Positions 7,035 through 8,073 of a stretch of 8,073 bases of DNA are shown one piece after another. The position numbers and the translations under genes are program-made. Below the pieces are notes generated by a model. That model was given only the letters and a program-made list of their open reading frames with translations. It made no database searches and was not told the DNA's origin. Within the stretch, counting starts at the first letter, position 1. Each line of letters starts with the position of its first letter. Origin of the DNA: an uncultured Clostridia bacterium (GTDB lineage: Bacteria; Bacillota; Clostridia; UBA1381); contig CALXSX010000118.1 in NCBI GenBank assembly GCA_944391265.1, forward strand, positions 1 through 8,073, written 5' to 3'.

Positions 7035-7066
7035 TGTTATATCGATAACTGAATATCGATATAACA
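7035..7066. promoter_or_regulatory. Perfect 13-bp-arm inverted repeat upstream of rex, candidate operator
   Basis: Arms TGTTATATCGATA (7035-7047) and TATCGATATAACA (7054-7066) are exact reverse complements around the 6-bp spacer ACTGAA. Each arm also holds a self-complementary 8-mer TATCGATA. The ends TGTTA and TAACA resemble halves of the known Rex operator (TTGTTAA-N4-TTAACAA), and the left side (7034-7051) gives a degenerate copy with the right N4 spacing (TGTTAT-ATCG-ATAACT). The element lies between the two candidate rex promoters, 10 bp before the P1 -35 box. No T-run follows on the plus strand, so it does not look like a terminator. Most likely a protein-binding site, by Rex or another dimeric regulator. 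Confidence 0.7.
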
Positions 7067-7076
7067 CATTTGTATC

Positions 7077-7105
7077 TTGACAACAGGAGTCAAAAATGTT
7101 ATAGT
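7077..7105 (+). promoter_or_regulatory. Main rex promoter (P1), sigma-A type
   Basis: A consensus TTGACA (7077-7082) and TATAGT (7100-7105) are separated by exactly 17 bp. The expected start is near 7112, leaving a leader of about 34 nt before the rex ATG. This is the strongest promoter match in the window. Confidence 0.8.
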
Positions 7106-7145
7106 ATATTTGCAAGAGGGAAGGCTGGTAAACGGGAGGGATATA

Positions 7146-7769
7146 ATGACTAAGCAAACGCTTGAAAGGCTTCCGCAATACCTCAATATTTTGAGGAGTC
7201 TGCCGTGTGAAACCGTCAATGTTTCCGCAACGCAGATAGCAGCAATGCTTGGGCTCAATCATGTGCAGGTCAGAAAGGATCTTGCCCAAATCAGTAACGC
7301 CGGCAAACCGAAGGTTGGATATAACAAAAATGAACTCATAAGCGATATTGAAGAGGCTCTCGGATATAACGATGCAAACGACGCCATACTTGTAGGTGTC
7401 GGAAATCTTGGCGGAGCGCTCATGAAATACGGCGGATTCAAAAGTTATGGTCTTAACATTCTTGCAGGCTTTGACAAAGACGAAAGCGTTGTTGACAACA
7501 AGAAAGTTTTTCACATTGATAAACTTGAAAATTTATGTGCGAGGCTGAAGGTTAAAATGGCAATTATAACAACGCCGGCTGATGAGGCTCAGGCGGTATG
7601 TGACAGGCTTGTCAGCTGCGGAATACTTGCTGTATGGAACTTTGCACCGGTGCATCTTCGTGTGCCGGGTGATGTTATAGTTCAGCAGGAAAACATGTCG
7701 GCGTCACTTGCCATTTTGTCAAAGAAACTGACTGAGAGACTAAAGGAAAATTATTCAAGCCACACTTAG
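7146..7769 (+). CDS. rex: Redox-sensing transcriptional repressor Rex
   Basis: Rex is a dimeric repressor that binds operators when NAD+ is high and releases when NADH rises, turning on NADH-reoxidising fermentation or respiration genes. The 207-residue protein has an N-terminal winged helix (about 1-75): RLPQYLNIL, then the recognition region SATQIAAMLGLNHVQVRKDLA (about 27-47) and a wing reading QISNAGKPKVGY (48-59). A Rossmann domain follows, with GVGNLG (84-89), Asp110 at the end of the second strand (GFDKDE), TTPADEAQ (142-149) and WNFAPVHLRVP (from 164), and a C-terminal helix that is domain-swapped in known structures. The wing differs from the FGxxGKRGxGY of Bacillus Rex but resembles a second Rex class I recall from Clostridia. 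ATG 7146 follows GGGAGGG (7134-7140) at 5 bp; upstream in-frame codons from 7077 cover the promoter and are not translated. adhE downstream is a classic Rex target. Confidence 0.95.
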   Translation: MTKQTLERLPQYLNILRSLPCETVNVSATQIAAMLGLNHVQVRKDLAQISNAGKPKVGYNKNELISDIEEALGYNDANDAILVGVGNLGGALMKYGGFKSYGLNILAGFDKDESVVDNKKVFHIDKLENLCARLKVKMAIITTPADEAQAVCDRLVSCGILAVWNFAPVHLRVPGDVIVQQENMSASLAILSKKLTERLKENYSSHT

Positions 7770-7801
7770 CGATGTTTAAATATTGGCATGTGTGCTTGGA
7801 T
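7753..7801. repeat. Imperfect inverted repeat spanning the rex 3' end
   Basis: ATTCAAGCCACAC (7753-7765) pairs with GTGTGCTTGGAT (7790-7801): twelve pairs with one G-U and one bulged C, around a 24-nt loop. The left arm is inside the last rex codons and the stop (7767-7769) is in the loop. TTATATATA follows, so it could act as a weak rex terminator or lie over the adhE promoter as an operator. The loop holds TGTTTAAATATT, vaguely like a Rex site. Its role is open. Confidence 0.45.
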
Positions 7802-7810
7802 TTATATATA
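7783..7810 (+). promoter_or_regulatory. Possible adhE promoter
   Basis: TTGGCA (7783-7788) and TATATA (7805-7810) with a 16-bp gap form a reasonable sigma-A promoter, predicting initiation near 7817 and a leader of about 84 nt before the adhE ATG. The -35 overlaps a degenerate Rex-like sequence (7772-7789, about 9 of 14 consensus positions by my count), which would fit repression, but the match is weak. Confidence 0.45.
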
Positions 7811-7812
7811 GC

Positions 7813-7834
7813 ATCGGAACTGAATTTTTCCGAT
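7813..7834. repeat. Inverted repeat in the adhE upstream region
   Basis: ATCGGAA (7813-7819) and TTCCGAT (7828-7834) are exact reverse complements with an 8-bp spacer. It lies at the predicted adhE transcription start and could be an operator or the first hairpin of the leader. Its left side includes AACTGAAT (7818-7825), the same 8-mer that fills the centre of the inverted repeat upstream of rex. Confidence 0.6.
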
Positions 7835-7838
7835 ACGG

Positions 7839-7863
7839 CTGCCGTTTTTGCCCAAAACGGCAG
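7839..7863 (+). promoter_or_regulatory. Strong hairpin in the adhE leader, possibly a pseudoknot
   Basis: CTGCCGTTTT (7839-7848) and AAAACGGCAG (7854-7863) form a perfect 10-bp stem with loop TGCCC. What follows is TGGATAAAAAAT, not a T-run, so on the plus strand it is not a standard terminator. Loop bases GCCC (7850-7853) can pair with GGGC (7876-7879) just before the adhE ribosome binding site, giving an H-type pseudoknot with a 12-nt A-rich connecting strand. Stem is plain; the pseudoknot is inferred. Confidence 0.6.
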
Positions 7864-7900
7864 TGGATAAAAAATGGGCCTGAAAGGTATGGTAGTTATA

Positions 7901-8073
7901 ATGCAAAAGAATTACGAAGTGGTAGATAATGTCGAAAGCCTTGAGAAAGCTCTCGATAGTTTGAGAAAAGCCCAGGCTGTTTTCGAAACGTATACGCAGG
8001 AACAGGTTGATAAAATCTTTATGGCAGCCGCGATCGCAGCAAACAAGGCAAGAATTCCTCTTGCAAAAATGGC
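7901..8073 (+). CDS. adhE: Bifunctional acetaldehyde/alcohol dehydrogenase AdhE, N-terminus only
   Basis: AdhE reduces acetyl-CoA to acetaldehyde and then ethanol, consuming two NADH; full proteins are about 870 residues and form spirosomes. Only the first 57 codons are in the window; the frame is open to the edge. The visible part, with ESLEKALDSLRKAQ, FETYTQEQVDKIF and AAAIAANKARIPLAKMA, matches the N-terminal helices of the aldehyde dehydrogenase domain, as in clostridial AdhE. A stand-alone CoA-acylating aldehyde dehydrogenase shares this region and cannot be fully excluded. The start is uncertain: ATG 7901 (MQKNYEVVDN) has GAAAGG at 7882-7887 with a long 13-bp gap; in-frame ATGs at 7889 and 7874 exist but the first is too close to that site and the second has no site. 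Rex encoded just upstream probably regulates it. Confidence 0.85.
   Translation, partial: MQKNYEVVDNVESLEKALDSLRKAQAVFETYTQEQVDKIFMAAAIAANKARIPLAKM

Noticed and set aside
7035..7066. Large palindrome as a terminator
   Set aside because: No T-run on the plus strand and no plus-strand gene ends just upstream; AT-rich stem and promoter location favour an operator.
7077..7145. N-terminally extended Rex starting at TTG 7077
   Set aside because: Those codons coincide with the -35 and -10 boxes and leader; ATG 7146 has a GGGAGGG site 5 bp upstream and gives the normal Rex length.
6936..7514. Long minus-strand open frame of 192 codons opposite rex
   Set aside because: It runs antisense through the rex coding region and its promoters, has no family resemblance and no ribosome binding site that I can see.
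7839..7863. Hairpin before adhE as a rho-independent terminator for rex
   Set aside because: The stem is strong, but TGGATAAAAAAT follows instead of a T-run on the plus strand, and on the minus strand no T-run follows either.
1..8073. CRISPR arrays, tRNA or rRNA genes, insertion sequences, phage or defence genes
   Set aside because: I saw no direct-repeat array, no cloverleaf or rRNA sequence, no transposase and no terminal repeats. Nearly all the window is accounted for by the genes listed.

Overview
The window reads as chromosomal DNA from a low-to-moderate GC, Gram-positive-type anaerobe, most likely a member of the Clostridia. The basis is: strong AGGAGG- and AAAGG-type ribosome binding sites, a fused HisIE, a PHP-type histidinol phosphatase closing the his operon, half-size TauE/SafE proteins, and a Rex repressor directly upstream of an AdhE-type aldehyde/alcohol dehydrogenase. 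A family such as Oscillospiraceae or Ruminococcaceae is a guess from the flavour of the proteins, not something the sequence proves.

Layout. Positions 1-6163 (+) hold most of a histidine biosynthesis operon: hisD (5' end outside the window), hisC, hisB, hisH, hisA, hisF, hisIE and a PHP-domain histidinol-phosphate phosphatase. Gaps are 5 to 31 bp and two junctions (hisA/hisF and hisIE/phosphatase) are 4-bp ATGA overlaps, so this is one transcription unit. Apart from the first step (HisG, and HisZ if used), which must lie elsewhere, these genes cover the route from phosphoribosyl-ATP to histidine. The operon ends at a hairpin terminator around 6153-6178 that contains its last stop codon.

Positions 6164-6896 (-) hold two small tandem membrane-protein genes, each about half of a TauE/SafE permease. 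Together they would give the usual eight membrane segments. They converge on the his operon with no bases between the stop codons.

Positions 6897-7145 are a regulatory region between the divergent permease pair and rex. It holds two plausible rex promoters, a -10-like box for the permease pair, and a perfect 13-bp-arm inverted repeat. Positions 7146-7769 (+) encode Rex, the NADH/NAD+ sensing repressor. Positions 7770-7900 are a structured region (several dyads and a strong hairpin) before the start of adhE, which runs off the window. Rex classically controls fermentative NADH-reoxidising genes such as adhE, so rex, the dyads and adhE probably form a local redox circuit.

I did not find a clearly new biological system. 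The most worthwhile leads are non-coding: the nested palindrome before rex, the core it shares with a dyad before adhE, and a possible pseudoknot next to the adhE ribosome binding site. The split TauE pair is a secondary point.
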